Below are positions 31,641 through 42,546 of a stretch of 64,000 nt of DNA, piece by piece. How positions within the stretch are numbered: position 1 is the stretch's first letter; each line of letters starts with the position of its first letter. The stretch lies in the NCBI RefSeq assembly GCF_029784135.1, contig NC_073746.1, forward strand, positions 165,839,325 through 165,903,324, in the 5' to 3' direction. The notes under the pieces were generated by a model. That model saw only the letters and a program-made list of their open reading frames with translations, ran no database searches and was not told the origin of the DNA. Made by a program: the position numbers and the translations under genes. The stretch is from Toxorhynchites rutilus septentrionalis. Taxonomy: Eukaryota > Arthropoda > Insecta > Diptera > Culicidae.

Positions 31641-33161
31641 GGGCAATTAAAGCTCTTACATATGATACGAAAAAGTTGCAATCGGATACGTCATACTTGA
31701 TTGTTCATTGTGCTTTAGTGGAAATATCGCAAAATTTATATAGAAATGGTTAGATAAAGTTCAGTACTACATGTTTCAAGTAATCAAATAACATGAAGTA
31801 AAAAATTTCATTCATATTTTAACAATTTAAAACTGCCTTCGGGCCTGCCCAGCAAATATTAAATCGTAAAAAATTCGAGGGTTGTATCCGACCGCTTAGA
31901 ACGTAGGACTATGCAATCTTTTTTTCTTTTGAAATTTGATGGTTTATCATTTCGAATATTATTTGCGAATACGTCGAAATTTAATAAATAACTCTTTAGT
32001 AAAAAGTTCCGGGGACCCTGAAAATGTTTAATGGCTTGCCTAGTTTTGTAGAATCATATCGAGAAGCAACGATCATTTTTTGCAATACACTAATTGGTCA
32101 TATGTCGCAATTTTTTTCTTTATATCAATGCACGCATTGCACTGAATATTAACGAGAGGCATCTTCCGTGCATCGCCATCAAAGACGCATGGACTGTCTG
32201 ACTTTCAAGTGTCTATAATTCAAAAGAAAAAGAAGAAGTGCATCGTCATTCAATAAGCATCAAACACGTCTAACACGTCTAACAGATGCACACAGTTGCA
32301 GTGCTAAAAATGAAACATTGCGAGAATGACTGTTTATGAAAAATCGTTTCTCGACTCTCGGTCAAAACCGTCAACAAAGTTTCTCTAAGTTTCTATGTTT
32401 CGCGCAACGAAAACAACAAAAAACCAAACATCGATGTTTAGAAGCGACCTATAATCATTTGCACTCTTCTCGTTTTTCGCCTTCTTTGCCATGACTCGGA
32501 TGGTTGTGTTAATTGCAATGCCAGATGCATTTCAAGTGAAATATTCGCTAGCGTTCACAGCTCGAGGGGAAACATAAAACACAAAACGAGCAGAATAAGC
32601 GACCTTTGTTGTTTCGGGTACAGAAAGATTCTGAGAATTTTCCTCAGAGGAGATGCAATACTTATACGCTAGCGACAGCTAGCGCATCATATACATGCAA
32701 TTTATATTAATCATACTTGTATGTTTGAGAATATAATCCTCAAAATAAAATCATTACACTAAACCTTCGTTTCAAACAACTTATACAGTAACCAAATCAC
32801 GCAATAAACATCAAGAATTGCTGGGAATCTCTTATCAATATTTGTTCAAATTTAAAAAGATGCTTAACTCCAGTTTTGTTGACATCTTTTATGCATTCAA
32901 TTAAATCGTACGATAAATCATATATAAACATAAACATTCCCACCTTTCATCCTCCATTAAACACCTCGTAGTAGAAATCTGTCAGTATGCATACACTCTC
33001 CTACGAAACATAGTGGAAAAAAATATATTCGTCGATGTAAACAAGCGGTGAAAAGGGAGACACTTTTCGACGAGTGATTTGTATGAAGTTCCACTGCCGT
33101 GATTGTAGCATGACACACATGCTTTGGTTGTACATTGTACCGCATGTCAAACTGACAATTA
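31641..33161. other. intergenic, no gene seen
   Basis: Mixed-composition sequence without a motif-bearing open frame. Local repeated GCTAGCGACAGCTAGCGC near 32670. Confidence 0.4.
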
Positions 33162-33170
33162 GAAATTTGA

Positions 33171-33597
33171 CACGGCTTACAGAGACAAGGCTAGTTCTTT
33201 AGCGAGTAAACATTTTTTTTGATGACGTCATCCGAATTGTCAGTGTAAACAGTCGCCAGTTGTATTTTGTTTTCCGATTTACGCGTAAATGTTCCTGTAA
33301 TGAAAAATCGAAAATGGTTCAATGCGCTGTGAGCGGGTGTATAAATTATGAAAATGACATTATCGGACCAAAAAAGAGATTCTTTCGCTTTCCGAAAAAC
33401 CGAGAATTGTGTTCTTTGTGGATAAATGTTTTATCAAATTATTCATGGTGTTAAATATAATCAACTATATTATCAACGCACAAACTTACAAAGCACGAAA
33501 AATTAAAAATAAGAACACATTGTCTACTTCAACGACTCAGATGACGTCACTAAAAATGACTGATCCGGAGTAGCTAGCCTTGTCTCTGTAAGCCGTG
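33171..33597 (+). mobile_element. P-like nonautonomous element carrying a THAP fragment
   Basis: 427 bp with perfect 24-bp inverted ends starting CACGGCTTACAGAGACAAGG. A 9-bp direct repeat GAAATTTGA flanks it (33162-33170 and 33598-33606). TGACGTCAT-type motifs occur subterminally at both ends (33222-33230; 33542-33549), like the subterminal inverted repeats of P elements. The interior encodes the first half of a THAP domain. CA...TG ends, about 8-9-bp duplication and THAP together point to the P superfamily. Kolobok-type elements also carry THAP, but use TTAA targets. Confidence 0.75.
33314..33452 (+). CDS. truncated THAP domain (45 residues)
   Basis: ATG 33314 opens MVQCAVSGCINYENDIIGPK, then KRFFRFPKNRELCSLWINVL and a stop at 33450-33452. 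The C-x4-C pair, RFFRFP and W positions match the first half of a THAP zinc-binding DNA-binding domain. The second Cys/His pair is absent, so it cannot fold as a full THAP domain unless spliced to a distal exon; no good donor follows. It is likely the relic of the first transposase exon left in a deletion derivative. Confidence 0.6.
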
Positions 33598-33714
33598 GAA
33601 ATTTGACCAATTCTCACCACATATTTCAATGAAAAAGGTTTTAATTTAGCGTCTAAATTATCAAACACAACAAACAAGTTTCCAATCTGAGTTATTAATT
33701 CAAGAGGAAGTCAA

Positions 33715-33985
33715 TGAAAAGAGTGTTTACCAAGGGTTCGAATATCGAATATTTTTGAGGCTATCAACGAACCTATTTGTGATGCCTTCATATGACCGGA
33801 GCTGCTGATCAGCCAGACCATGTGCCATCGAATGGAACAAGTAGTAATGGCGCAATGTCTGGGAATATGGCGGGTGGGCCTTTCGTTTTTTAGGAGCAGT
33901 CTTTCGTAGACGGAAAAGGACACTAAACGACCCTTGGATTTCATAATCATAAGGTACCCTAGAACCTTGCATTTGAATCATTCAT
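33715..33985 (-). pseudogene. mariner transposase C-terminal fragment
   Basis: Minus-strand translation reads HPPYSQTLRHYYLFHSMAHG then LADQQLRSYEGITN, matching the mariner block PYSPDLAPSDYHLFRSMAHG then LADQ-x2-SYEE. The third catalytic Asp position reads His (RHYYLF for PSDYHLF). The upstream catalytic residues and the end of the protein are absent. Confidence 0.75.
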
Positions 33986-34013
33986 AACGAAAGAAGTCGC
34001 TTGGAAAAGTTTG

Positions 34014-34425
34014 TGTAGATGTAGTGGACAAAAATATCGGGAAGAAATCCAAAATCGATCTCTTTCTGTTTTTTTTTAATTTCACCAATAAATTCTGTAC
34101 AAGGATATTTTTTTTGCATCAATTTCAAAAATGTTTTCAAAACTGCCTTTAAGTTTTGTGATGCGATCATTACTTATTGAACAATTAATCATCAAGGGCG
34201 AAAGAGAAATTTGTCATTCAAACAAAAATATCTCTGTATTGAAAGGTTCTACAGGTATGTCCAATAGGTTATATGAATCAAATGAAAGTTGGTTGATAAG
34301 GCTAATTGGATTTGCTATAGGAACATTTGGCAAAAAAAAAATTGTTAGGTCACAAAATATTTGAAATAACAGACACAAATCGATTTTTTTTATCTCTTCC
34401 CGATATTTTTGTTCACTACATCTGA
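34014..34425. repeat. small foldback/MITE-like element
   Basis: AGATGTAGTGGACAAAAATATCGGGAAG (from 34017) and CTTCCCGATATTTTTGTTCA (to about 34425) are inverted repeats about 50 bp long, continuing through AATCGAT. No target duplication is clear. Confidence 0.6.
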
Positions 34426-34619
34426 TGTACATTTCATCTTCATGTGTCCATTGTATGTACAAAAAATACTTTATTTAGAATGAAAAAAATCGGCAATAAC
34501 TTTCGGGCAACCCAGTATTTTAGTATTCCACTTTAATTCAGAACTACCACTGTTAAATCGAGACACTGGCTAAATTTTAACTGTACGATTGCTTAAAAAA
34601 AGAAAAAAACGCACTGTTA

Positions 34620-35004
34620 GGCCAGGCGCAAGTTGAGACGCGTATAGCGCGAGTAACTTGCCGCGATATAGCGCCTGTTTTTGTGGCTAATGAAAACAGA
34701 TAGAACGGCGCAAATTGGCCAGATGACGCGAGATTGTGGAGCGCTCGTGAGTGTCGACTCGCGTGACGCTGTGGCTGAACCACAGTTTCTCGTGCTGGTC
34801 GTACCGGTCGGGTGATTGTGTTAGTAAATAAATATATCGCGCAAAACTGTGTGAATCAGACATTGTATGCGAGTGGCACGTTATTTACACCAAACTGCGA
34901 CTGAATATGCGCTCCACCACGCTAGGTTTGTGGCACGTATGAGTCGTGTTGGTGGTCTCGTGTTCGTTTACGAGCGCTATACGCTTCTCAATTTGCGCCT
35001 TGCC
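34620..35004. mobile_element. PIF/Harbinger-type MITE, 385 bp
   Basis: Inverted ends of about 31 bp, GGCCAGGCGCAAGTTGAGAC and (inward from the right) GGCAAGGCGCAAATTGAGAA, both continuing to CGTATAGCGC. TTA flanks at 34617-34619 and 35005-35007. GG ends with a TTA duplication are the Harbinger signature. The interior is GC-richer than its surroundings and non-coding. Confidence 0.8.
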
Positions 35005-35309
35005 TTACTGACCGACCACGCGTGACTCGTGTCGTGTGTTAAAACTAAAGTTGTGTATTTTCTATTGCCATTTCATTACATTAGACTTACAAACGAACAA
35101 CGCTTACAAATCATTGAATTTTATTATCAATATCAATGTGTTTTTTGTTGTATTAAAAGCCTTTAGCGACATTTTTGGTTGCACGGATACGATAATACGC
35201 AAAATTGCAGTATTTAGACCGATGAGCAGCCACATGCAATCCAAAGCTACTAATGCATCCCGAAAAATGTACTGTTTTGATCGGTCCCATACTTTTTTAA
35301 AGATGCAGA

Positions 35310-35536
35310 TGAGAACAACATACAACAACAACAACAACGAGCTAAATCTGATGGACATGACGTCTCAACAAGACGATGCCACATTTCACATAGCACATGA
35401 AACGATGAATCTATTGCGTAATGAATTTAGTGAGCAATTCATCTCAGGTTATGGATCAGTGAATTTGCTGCCTAGTGATTTGACGTCGTTGGACTTTTTT
35501 TTTGTTTAGGTATGTAAAATCTCTTATTTATGCACT
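35310..35536 (+). pseudogene. IS630/Tc1/mariner-type transposase C-terminal fragment
   Basis: Plus strand reads MDMTSQQDDATFHIAHETMN then LLRNEFSEQFIS and NLLPSDLTSLDFFF, matching WFQQDGATCHTA and the PPRSCDLTPLDYFLWG block with the second and third acidic catalytic positions. After a T-run the frame changes to RYVKSLIYA. The N-terminal half is missing. The fragment is directly followed by reverse-transcriptase sequence. Confidence 0.65.
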
Positions 35537-35544
35537 ATTATGTT

Positions 35545-35880
35545 ATCGGCGCAAATTGGACAAGCTGGGCTTCAGCGGCAATGTTTTACATTGGCTCACA
35601 TCATACTTGATCGGTCGCTCCCTCACGGTCAAAATTGGCGAGTGCTTCTCCGCAGAATTCTCTGCTACTTCATGAATACCTCAGGGGAGTCATCTCGGCC
35701 CTCTGATATTTCTTATTTACTTTAATGAGGTAAATTTAGTGCTGGAGTGCCCTCATCTTTCATTCGCTGATGATATGAAGTTATTTATCCACGTTAAGCC
35801 GGAAGCTGACACTTTATTTCTCCAGCGACAATTAGGATTAGGATTGCATAATATAATTGCGAAGTTCTACGTCGAAAATA
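35545..35880 (+). pseudogene. non-LTR reverse transcriptase fragment
   Basis: In shifting frames: KLDKLGFSGNVLHWLTSYL, then a degenerate GIPQGSHLGP-like block (35675-35705), and SFADDMKLF at about 35763-35790. These are RT motifs of Jockey/CR1-like elements. Several frameshifts and no flanking domains; an old 5'-truncated insertion. Confidence 0.65.
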
Positions 35881-35884
35881 TGCG

Positions 35885-36600
35885 GTCGTGTCCTAGATAC
35901 AACCCTCTTACAATATTTTTTTTTCAGAACTATGTTTTGGAATGATCCAACTAAAAGTGTTTTTCCTTTAAAGGGAGGGTGGATCTAAACCGAACTAAAT
36001 TGTAAAGGGCATAAAATACCTGAGATATTTGTTTTTTTTGTCAACTTCAGCATTGTATTGTATAGTAAAACTCTTTTATTACGTTTTTATTCAGTTGGTT
36101 TCTGAATGTAATACAAATGAAATACGGAAATCAAATGAGATGTAGCGATGTACAAGCTACAATACAAGTGATGGGTAGGTACCCCATTCAAGAATCCAAG
36201 ATCATCGAAATCAATAGGATCTTCATGTACTGTAACTATGCACTCCCAAGATGGTCCACGAAACAGTAGCGTATGCATTACAAAATGTACTAAATTCGGA
36301 TGGCGATGGAAAAAAGTTTAAAAAATAATTCAATGGAACCTTGTTGATTTGCAGCAGCCGAAAACAGCCAAGCAACTATTGGCGATCTAACGTACAAATC
36401 TACACCTAGGCGGCGCTGCGGTGAAAGTGATGATGGTTTTATATTTTATCATGTAAGCTTATGGAAGGTTTGTAGTTCTTTCCATAAATTACAATGTTAT
36501 AATCATAAAAGATTATTTGATTGCGATGAGTTTGTAAGAAATTTAATTCTGCGCAATTTTCTATATAAATAACATGTTATTTATTTACCTCTTTCAGTAG
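35885..36600. other. intergenic, no gene seen
   Basis: AT-rich, no supported feature. Confidence 0.4.
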
Positions 36601-36623
36601 TGAAAACTATAAAAACGTTGACA

Positions 36624-36720
36624 ATGGTTGAATTAAAGAAGGAAATTCGAGAGCACAATCAAACACAAGTAGAAAAATGCACGATTCCTGCATGTGGGAA
36701 CTACCTTGGAAAGCCCGGAA
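36624..36720 (+). CDS. weak first-exon candidate with Cys-x4-Cys
   Basis: ATG 36624 reads MVELKKEIREHNQTQVEKCT then IPACGNYLGKPGS, followed directly by a GTAAAA donor at 36721; CTATAAAAA lies upstream near 36607. The CTIPACGN motif resembles the first zinc pair of THAP domains, but no second half was found nearby. Speculative. Confidence 0.25.
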
Positions 36721-36919
36721 GTAAAATATACGTGATTTGTTTTTGAGTTTTAGGTTACATTAGCATCATTTTCTTAGTTCAAAAACAAAATCCAGATGTC
36801 TCACCGATCGTTTACGTTTTGCGTTAGATCGCCAATGCTCGAAGCTTTTTTTCGTACTGCCAGTTCCACCTGGAGCAGACATAAGTTCGACATCGCGAGG
36901 CTCTTTGTGTCCTCCTGAT

Positions 36920-37380
36920 ATAGCCTATTCGGTATTAACAACATCCTCTCCCTTCTGGAGAAAGACGAGAGCGTCGTACAGGAGCCTGGTTCCGGCCGCC
37001 GACCGTAGATTGCTACACGACCGTAAGGAGCTGAAGAGTAAGACCGAGAGAAAGATAACTTCATCGCCCGCACCTTTCGCCGGGTGGTCGAGGCAACGAC
37101 GTCGTGGTCATAATGCGAGACGAAACCTACTTAACGTTAATCGGTAAAGACTGGCAGACGACAGGGTACTTTAGTCCACCAAGAAGGTAAGTGAGCCGCT
37201 ATTCAACCAACGAGAATGTCCATGCCACTGTTTTTTTTTCCTTAGGTGCGAGCGGTGAACGGGAAGATATACAGTATGAAGTGCCTGTCACATGTGGTCG
37301 TTTGACTGGAACTAGCCTCGGCCCACTATGCTAAGAGAACACTGGAGGAGACGGACCGACTGAAGATAAACGTTGTACTC
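36920..37380 (+). pseudogene. IS630-type transposase relic, DD39D-like
   Basis: Readable pieces: LEKDESVVQEPGSGRRP (linker after the helix-turn-helix), then VVVMRDETYLTLIGKDWQTT and GYFSPPRR, matching the MDDETYLT-type first catalytic block of D,D39D-like mosquito and fungal/plant-type elements. Stops and frameshifts intervene. The rest of the catalytic domain is unrecognisable. Subfamily assignment is tentative. Confidence 0.5.
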
Positions 37381-37492
37381 AGTGTTGCCTCATTTTAATC
37401 TGTACCAGAGGGGTTAAAAATCTGTCTCATCCGTTCCTTTTTCTTTCAAAAATCTGTACCATCGAAAATATATCTTCTAATGTTGCTTTGTT

Positions 37493-37840
37493 GGAGGTCT
37501 TCGTAGCCACATCGGTTGCACATTCTCTTACTAATCGATTGATCGTGAGTTCAAACCTCAGGGCCCCACAATTGAGCATCTTTGTTTTGTTATAGAATAA
37601 CTACGTCCAAGCAACAATCATCAGCGATGGAGATCTATCCATGTTCGAATTGAGGTCGATTCATCCATGCAACTCCTCTGCTCTACCAGAAACATCGGGC
37701 TGTTGTGCTATAAATAACACAACATTGATTATATCAACTGTCTCCGCTGTCCAGTGGCTTAACTGAACAACGGAAAAACAGAGGAAATACTCTTACGCCT
37801 GAACATGGCTACTGTCTAATGTACAAATTATGGATACGAT
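37493..37840 (+). mobile_element. tRNA-derived SINE
   Basis: Head GGTCTTCGTAGCCACATCGG (A-box-like TAGCCACATCGG) and GTGAGTTCAAACCTCAGGGC (B box) at tRNA spacing, then a body shared with 47301-47804, 60055-60290 and 61740-61905: TACGTCCAAGCAACAATCAT, GGGCTGTTGTGCT, CTGTCTCCGCTGTCC and ATACTCTTACGCCT. No clear A-tail or duplication here. Confidence 0.7.
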
Positions 37841-37844
37841 AGAA

Positions 37845-38382
37845 CATGTAGCATGTACACCGAACCTTCTGGAGGCTTACATGCGCTTACATGCCACAGT
37901 ATACCACGAAGACATTCAAGCATGGAGGAGGGAACATTATGGTGTGAGGGTGCTTCTCCTGGTACGGAGTTGGCCTCCTGTACTGAGTGGATAAGATCAT
38001 GGATCAGTACTTCTACGCCCAAATCCTAAGGGATGTGGGAGATGCCCCTGAAAAGGCAGTTCATGCAGGATAAAGACCCGAAACATGGCGGTGTGTTTCT
38101 GACCGTCAAAAAGGATAAACAAAGTAGGATAACAAAGTCGACGTCATGGAGTGGCCAGCACAGTCACCGGATCTGAACCATATAAAGAACCTATGGGAGA
38201 TCGTGAAAAGATCGGTGTATACGGAGAAGTCGAAGAATAGGCAGCAACTATGGGATAGGATCCAAGCCTGTTGGTACGCCATCCCCCATCTCATCCCTTT
38301 TACCTGCCAGAAGCTGGTGGAATCCATGCCGAACCAGGTGCGTGGAATGATGCGTAACAGAGGATACACGACCAAGTACTAA
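37845..38382 (+). pseudogene. Tc1 transposase C-terminal half
   Basis: From 37915 pieces of KHGGGNIMVWG-type sequence are visible in broken frames, then a QDKDPKHG-like second catalytic block near 38068, then an open segment from 38146: MEWPAQSPDLNHIKNLWEIV, continuing to SMPNQVRGMMRNRGYTTKY and a stop at 38380-38382. The usual catalytic Glu of NPIENLW is Lys (NHIKNLW). Inactive. Confidence 0.75.
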
Positions 38383-39402
38383 CCCTAGAAGCTTTTCACA
38401 GTACGAATTTTCTTGTTTTTTTTTACGATGAATTTTAAAACCGGTTTTTATTTTTGTCATTTTAGTTATTAAGTTATTAAATATGCTTAGAACGCATTTT
38501 TAATGATAGCTTAGTTTATTAGCTACCACTTATCATCAATTTTATTCAATTTTGTATAACTTTATTGGGCAATGAATTTGATTTAAGCGGCCCTTAGACG
38601 TTCAATATCATTGATCAATTGATTAATTGATTGTTTATGGTAATTCTTTTCATTGTTCAGGAATCTGTTATTTCAACTCTTTTGAAGCTTCAAATGGTGA
38701 TCCTGAAGGGCCATTCTTATATGTACTCATAACAGTCAAACAGGTTGTAACGAACAAAAAACAAAATTATCTTTTGGTAGGAGATTCACGTTTATGAAGT
38801 TTATGAGGAAGAAACAAAGAAATATTTAAAATAGTTACGATTTCGTGATATTTTGAGGCAAATACAGATTTTTTTACTTTATTTGAGAGACTTTCAGCCG
38901 TAGGGTAAAATACAGATGAATTCAAAAAGCTGCTTTGTCTTTAATGGAAAGCTATGGATTTCTCTCAATTGTCTGATTCTTAGTATTAGTCCTGTTCTAA
39001 GTCATCGGGAGTATTAGCTTTTTCGGGTTCGTTTGCAGACTATAGAACAATAACTTGCAATAACTTTTTGTGTTTTTCCGGAAAGTTAAGCGGCGGTGAC
39101 ACTGGATGCAAAAAAGTGGTCGTACGAATTGTATGTAATAGTGAAAGCAAACAACCACATTGAGTTGTATTCGTCAGCTTCTATCGAACAAAATTGTTTG
39201 TTTCTCTTCGTACAATCAAAAATTTCGTGCGTACTCCTATCCAAAGTAACCTTAGCCTTAGGCATAAAAACATCGATTTATGAAGAAAAGTGAAAATTGT
39301 CAAAAAGTGATATGGGATAACTATGCGTAGAACAGCAGCAAAGGTGTTGCAGATCACTCACTACGCTCACACCACCATTCACAAGCGCTCATCACTTCCA
39401 TA
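38383..39402. other. intergenic, no gene seen
   Basis: AT-rich. Short inverted sequence GATCAATTGATTAATTGATT near 38610. Nothing coding is supported. Confidence 0.4.
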
Positions 39403-39404
39403 TA

Positions 39405-40321
39405 AAGGTCGGACTCGATTATTCGGAGTATTGATTTTATTTTCACTCCGGATAATCGAATCCTCCGGATAATCGAGTCATAAAAATAAAAAGAATTTTC
39501 TCTTGGTAAACGTAATATAATTATGATTTGCACTTATTTATTAAACGGTTTTATCTAGGTTGAACCGTTTGTATGTTTGTGACTTTGTAAATTTGTAACG
39601 TTGTAACTTTGTAACTTTGTAACTTTGTCTGTAGCGCTGTACCACATTAATAGAAATTTAACCCCCTTCCTGTTGACCGTGTGATCTAAAATTTGGAACA
39701 CATCTCTATCTCTGGTGTCATTATAAAACTGCGTATTCCATGATCTTGAAAATCCAAAATGGCGGCCGCTACAAAATGGCGGATTACACATTTTCTCAAA
39801 ACCCCATCAATATGTATATCAAATGAAAGGGATTGTCTAGTAGAACACAGTTATTTATGAAAAATTTAAATCCAAAATGGCTGCCACCAGGAGTTTTTTT
39901 CAAAACATCATCAATATGGGTATCAAAAGAAAGTTCTCGACTAGTAGAACATACATGTGATAACTGCTAACTGCTACTTGTCTAATTATTTTCTAGCATT
40001 AAACCGTTTAGCTTAAAAAACTTTTTTACTTATTTTATTTTCTAGTTCTTAGTAAATTATCTGTATCATAAATTGACTTATCTACATCAAAACCATTCTA
40101 TTCCAAAACCATTTTGAAGTGGCAGCCATCTTGGATTTGCATTTTTCATAAACAACTGTTTTCTACTAGTCAAGCCCTTTCATTTGATACCCATATTAGC
40201 TATTCAATATGGAATTATTATACAAATTATTCAAAATTTCCGAAAATCAAAAATAAAATACTCTGTATAATCGAGTCTAAAATTCCGGATAATCGAATAC
40301 AGGATAATCGAGTCCGACCTG
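39405..40321. mobile_element. pogo-type nonautonomous element, 917 bp
   Basis: Left end AAGGTCGGACTCGATTATTC and right end (inward) CAGGTCGGACTCGATTATCC. Repeated CCGGATAATCGA motifs sit next to both ends. Internal arms also pair: CAAATGAAAGGGATTGTCTAG near 39820 with an inverted match near 40165. The left TA is at 39403-39404; the right TA has decayed to TG. No open transposase. Confidence 0.7.
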
Positions 40322-40323
40322 TG

Positions 40324-41680
40324 CTACATCCCGATGCTATTGTTACGGCAACAATTGTATTCACGTTTCTGTGCTATTAAACTGCAGTTTTACGCGTAGT
40401 TCTCACAGGTTACTTTTTGGCAAATTTCACTTTCCTTCAAAAAACGATGTTTTTATGCATAATATTTCGGAAAAACACAATTTCAATTGTCTCATGTTGA
40501 TATTCTAGTCATAACTGTCCCACCATGGATTTTTAAGCCCGTAATCAAGCTTGATCGTTTCAGTGAAGGGATCTTATCACATTTCATCAACTGCTTATAA
40601 AAACCCCGATGAATTGCTAAATTGAAATCCCTAAAGCTTCTGGTAGACAAATATGCTAGAAAACTTCGATTGCATTTTTCTCAGTTGCTGATTTTGGTAC
40701 ATTGGACAACTATGTGTAGAACAGGAGTATAGTTAACGCTTTCTATTTCTGGTTTCTCAGATGAGAGAAAAAACTGCGCATTTTGAAACTGACGAGGAAG
40801 ACAAAATATTCAAAAAAAAAAATCAAGTGACGCTTGTTTAGCAATCTATTTTGTTGATGACAATTAAATATTTCGCACAAGCCTCCAGATTTCGCACTCA
40901 GATGTTTTAAATTCCACAGATTAACGTATACGGCCTCATCATTGTTATCAACAAGAATGATTTCATTATATTCTAAGAATATACGAAACGGAATATGTCA
41001 TACTAAAGCAGCGGTAGACATACAAACGCAAAAAAGTGGTACATATACAACGAACAAAACATTCCAAAACAAACATAGTGATTGGAATGGTTTATTTACT
41101 ATCATCAACTGTGTCGCAAAACTAGTCGTACGATGAAGCGTTGTTGTGAAAGTCTTTATCGGAAAGTGTTTGGATGATTACAAACTACCCGATTAAAAGA
41201 TTTGCTCTGTTTTAAAATAATGCCCCGACCTAAATGGATTCGCATACGCATTTCTCCCAGTGGCGATTACAGTTGATGAACAACGCGTCCGATTATTGAA
41301 ACATAGGCTTACTAGGTCATATTTTTAACCGGGTAGCAAACTTCTTATTTGTCATATTCAAAATAAAAGCGCGTGTCAGCATCGAAAATATACTTTGTTT
41401 ATTAGTGCGCCCAAATTCCAAAGCAATAGGGGATCGTCCCTGCGATTGTATGAAAACAGTGTAAGACGTGAATGACCGCCCAGTGATTTGTCATCGATCG
41501 ACCAAATCAATTCTTTACTATCTACGGAACGTAGAAAGTCTTAGGTAATCCTAGCTGAAGCCGGCCAGTGGAATAGTTCTGTAATTGGAAATTTGAGATG
41601 ACAATGTAGTGCTGTGGAAGAAACCTGCTAAAAATAATCTCCGCTATCATCTGAGCTTACTCACTGAGCATCTCAACATT
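40324..41680. other. intergenic, no gene seen
   Basis: No long open frame or repeat structure that I can support. The region just before the exon at 41757 probably holds its promoter (GTATAAAAGTG near 41688). Confidence 0.4.
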
Positions 41681-41756
41681 GTGGTGTGTATAAAAGTGAT
41701 TACCAACGAAGGTGCGACTTCCAGAGTGTAACAGATATTTATTAGTTCAGTCCGTG

Positions 41757-41892
41757 ATGGTGCAGTTCGGCGACAAAGATTCTAACGATGAAAGTGAACC
41801 ACTTTTGAGGAAAGTGTTGTATAGTGGAAGTTCGGTTCCCGGTGACTCTTTTATAAAGCAGAGGAACAGATGCTGCAGATGGATATCGAAAC
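41757..41892 (+). CDS. probable first coding exon, acidic dileucine motif
   Basis: ATG 41757 opens MVQFGDKDSNDESEPLLRKV then LYSGSSVPGDSF and ends ISKR at a consensus GTAAGT donor (41893). A TATAAAAG lies about 65 nt upstream. The 45 codons are hydrophilic with an N-terminal acidic cluster and E-S-E-P-L-L, an [DE]xxxL[LI] sorting signal typical of cytoplasmic N-termini of endosomal/lysosomal membrane proteins. The next exon was not found in the window within reason, so it may lie beyond an intron filled by the elements downstream. Product unknown; the membrane-protein idea is inference. Confidence 0.45.
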
Positions 41893-42276
41893 GTAAGTGA
41901 TTCAGTGGAATATTTCAACTGAGTATTGTTTGGGATCACACAGATGGCTACATATTTCATTGGGATTCACCACAAGCAGCTGCTGCTGCAATTGAATGTT
42001 GAATTCCTGTTTTTTTTAATTTGTCTGTTCAATTTGGCTATTTTATTCGAGTTTGGTGGGTTGAAATGGGAAACCTTTGAAAAGTATTGGGGAATTTCAA
42101 AATTGCAATAAAACAACAAGAATAGATTGACGTAATGGAATGTCCAAGTTGAAGATTCTCATCCGACGCTTATAGATGAAAGAATTTATATATTAAAGGT
42201 CATGTCGATTCCACGCTGAGATGTACACTGTTATGTTGGTGGAAGACAAGATTTACTTCCGGAAGGTTTTTTGTTG
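41893..42276. other. presumed intron sequence
   Basis: Follows the donor at 41893. A plus frame 41926-42111 (hydrophobic, LFFLICLFNLAILFEFG) has no acceptor that joins it in frame convincingly. Confidence 0.3.
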
Positions 42277-42278
42277 TA

Positions 42279-42493
42279 CAGGTCAGACTCGATTATATAT
42301 AGTCGACCATTTTTTTTCAACAATTATTTTCAAATCCTATACATAATCGAATCTCAGGAAAACAATTTTTTCATTAATGTATGAATGTCAAACATTAATA
42401 GAAAAATAGCTTTTTTGTGATTCGATTATGTATTGGATTCGAAAATTAACGTTGAAGGTGAAATTGCGATTATATATAATCGAGTCCGTCCTG
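42279..42493. mobile_element. pogo-type MITE, 215 bp
   Basis: CAGGTCAGACTCGATTATAT left and (inward) CAGGACGGACTCGATTATAT right, with TA at 42277-42278 and 42494-42495. Shares the GACTCGATTAT core with 39405-40321. Confidence 0.8.
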
Positions 42494-42546
42494 TAGATGC
42501 GACTGTGTAGTCTCGAATAGCTTACGTCGTTCTGTTTTTGAATATA

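Noticed and set aside
33711..33950. Separate 79-codon host gene
   Set aside because: The overlapping frame reads as a mariner C-terminal block (LFHSMAHGLADQ), so it is transposon debris.
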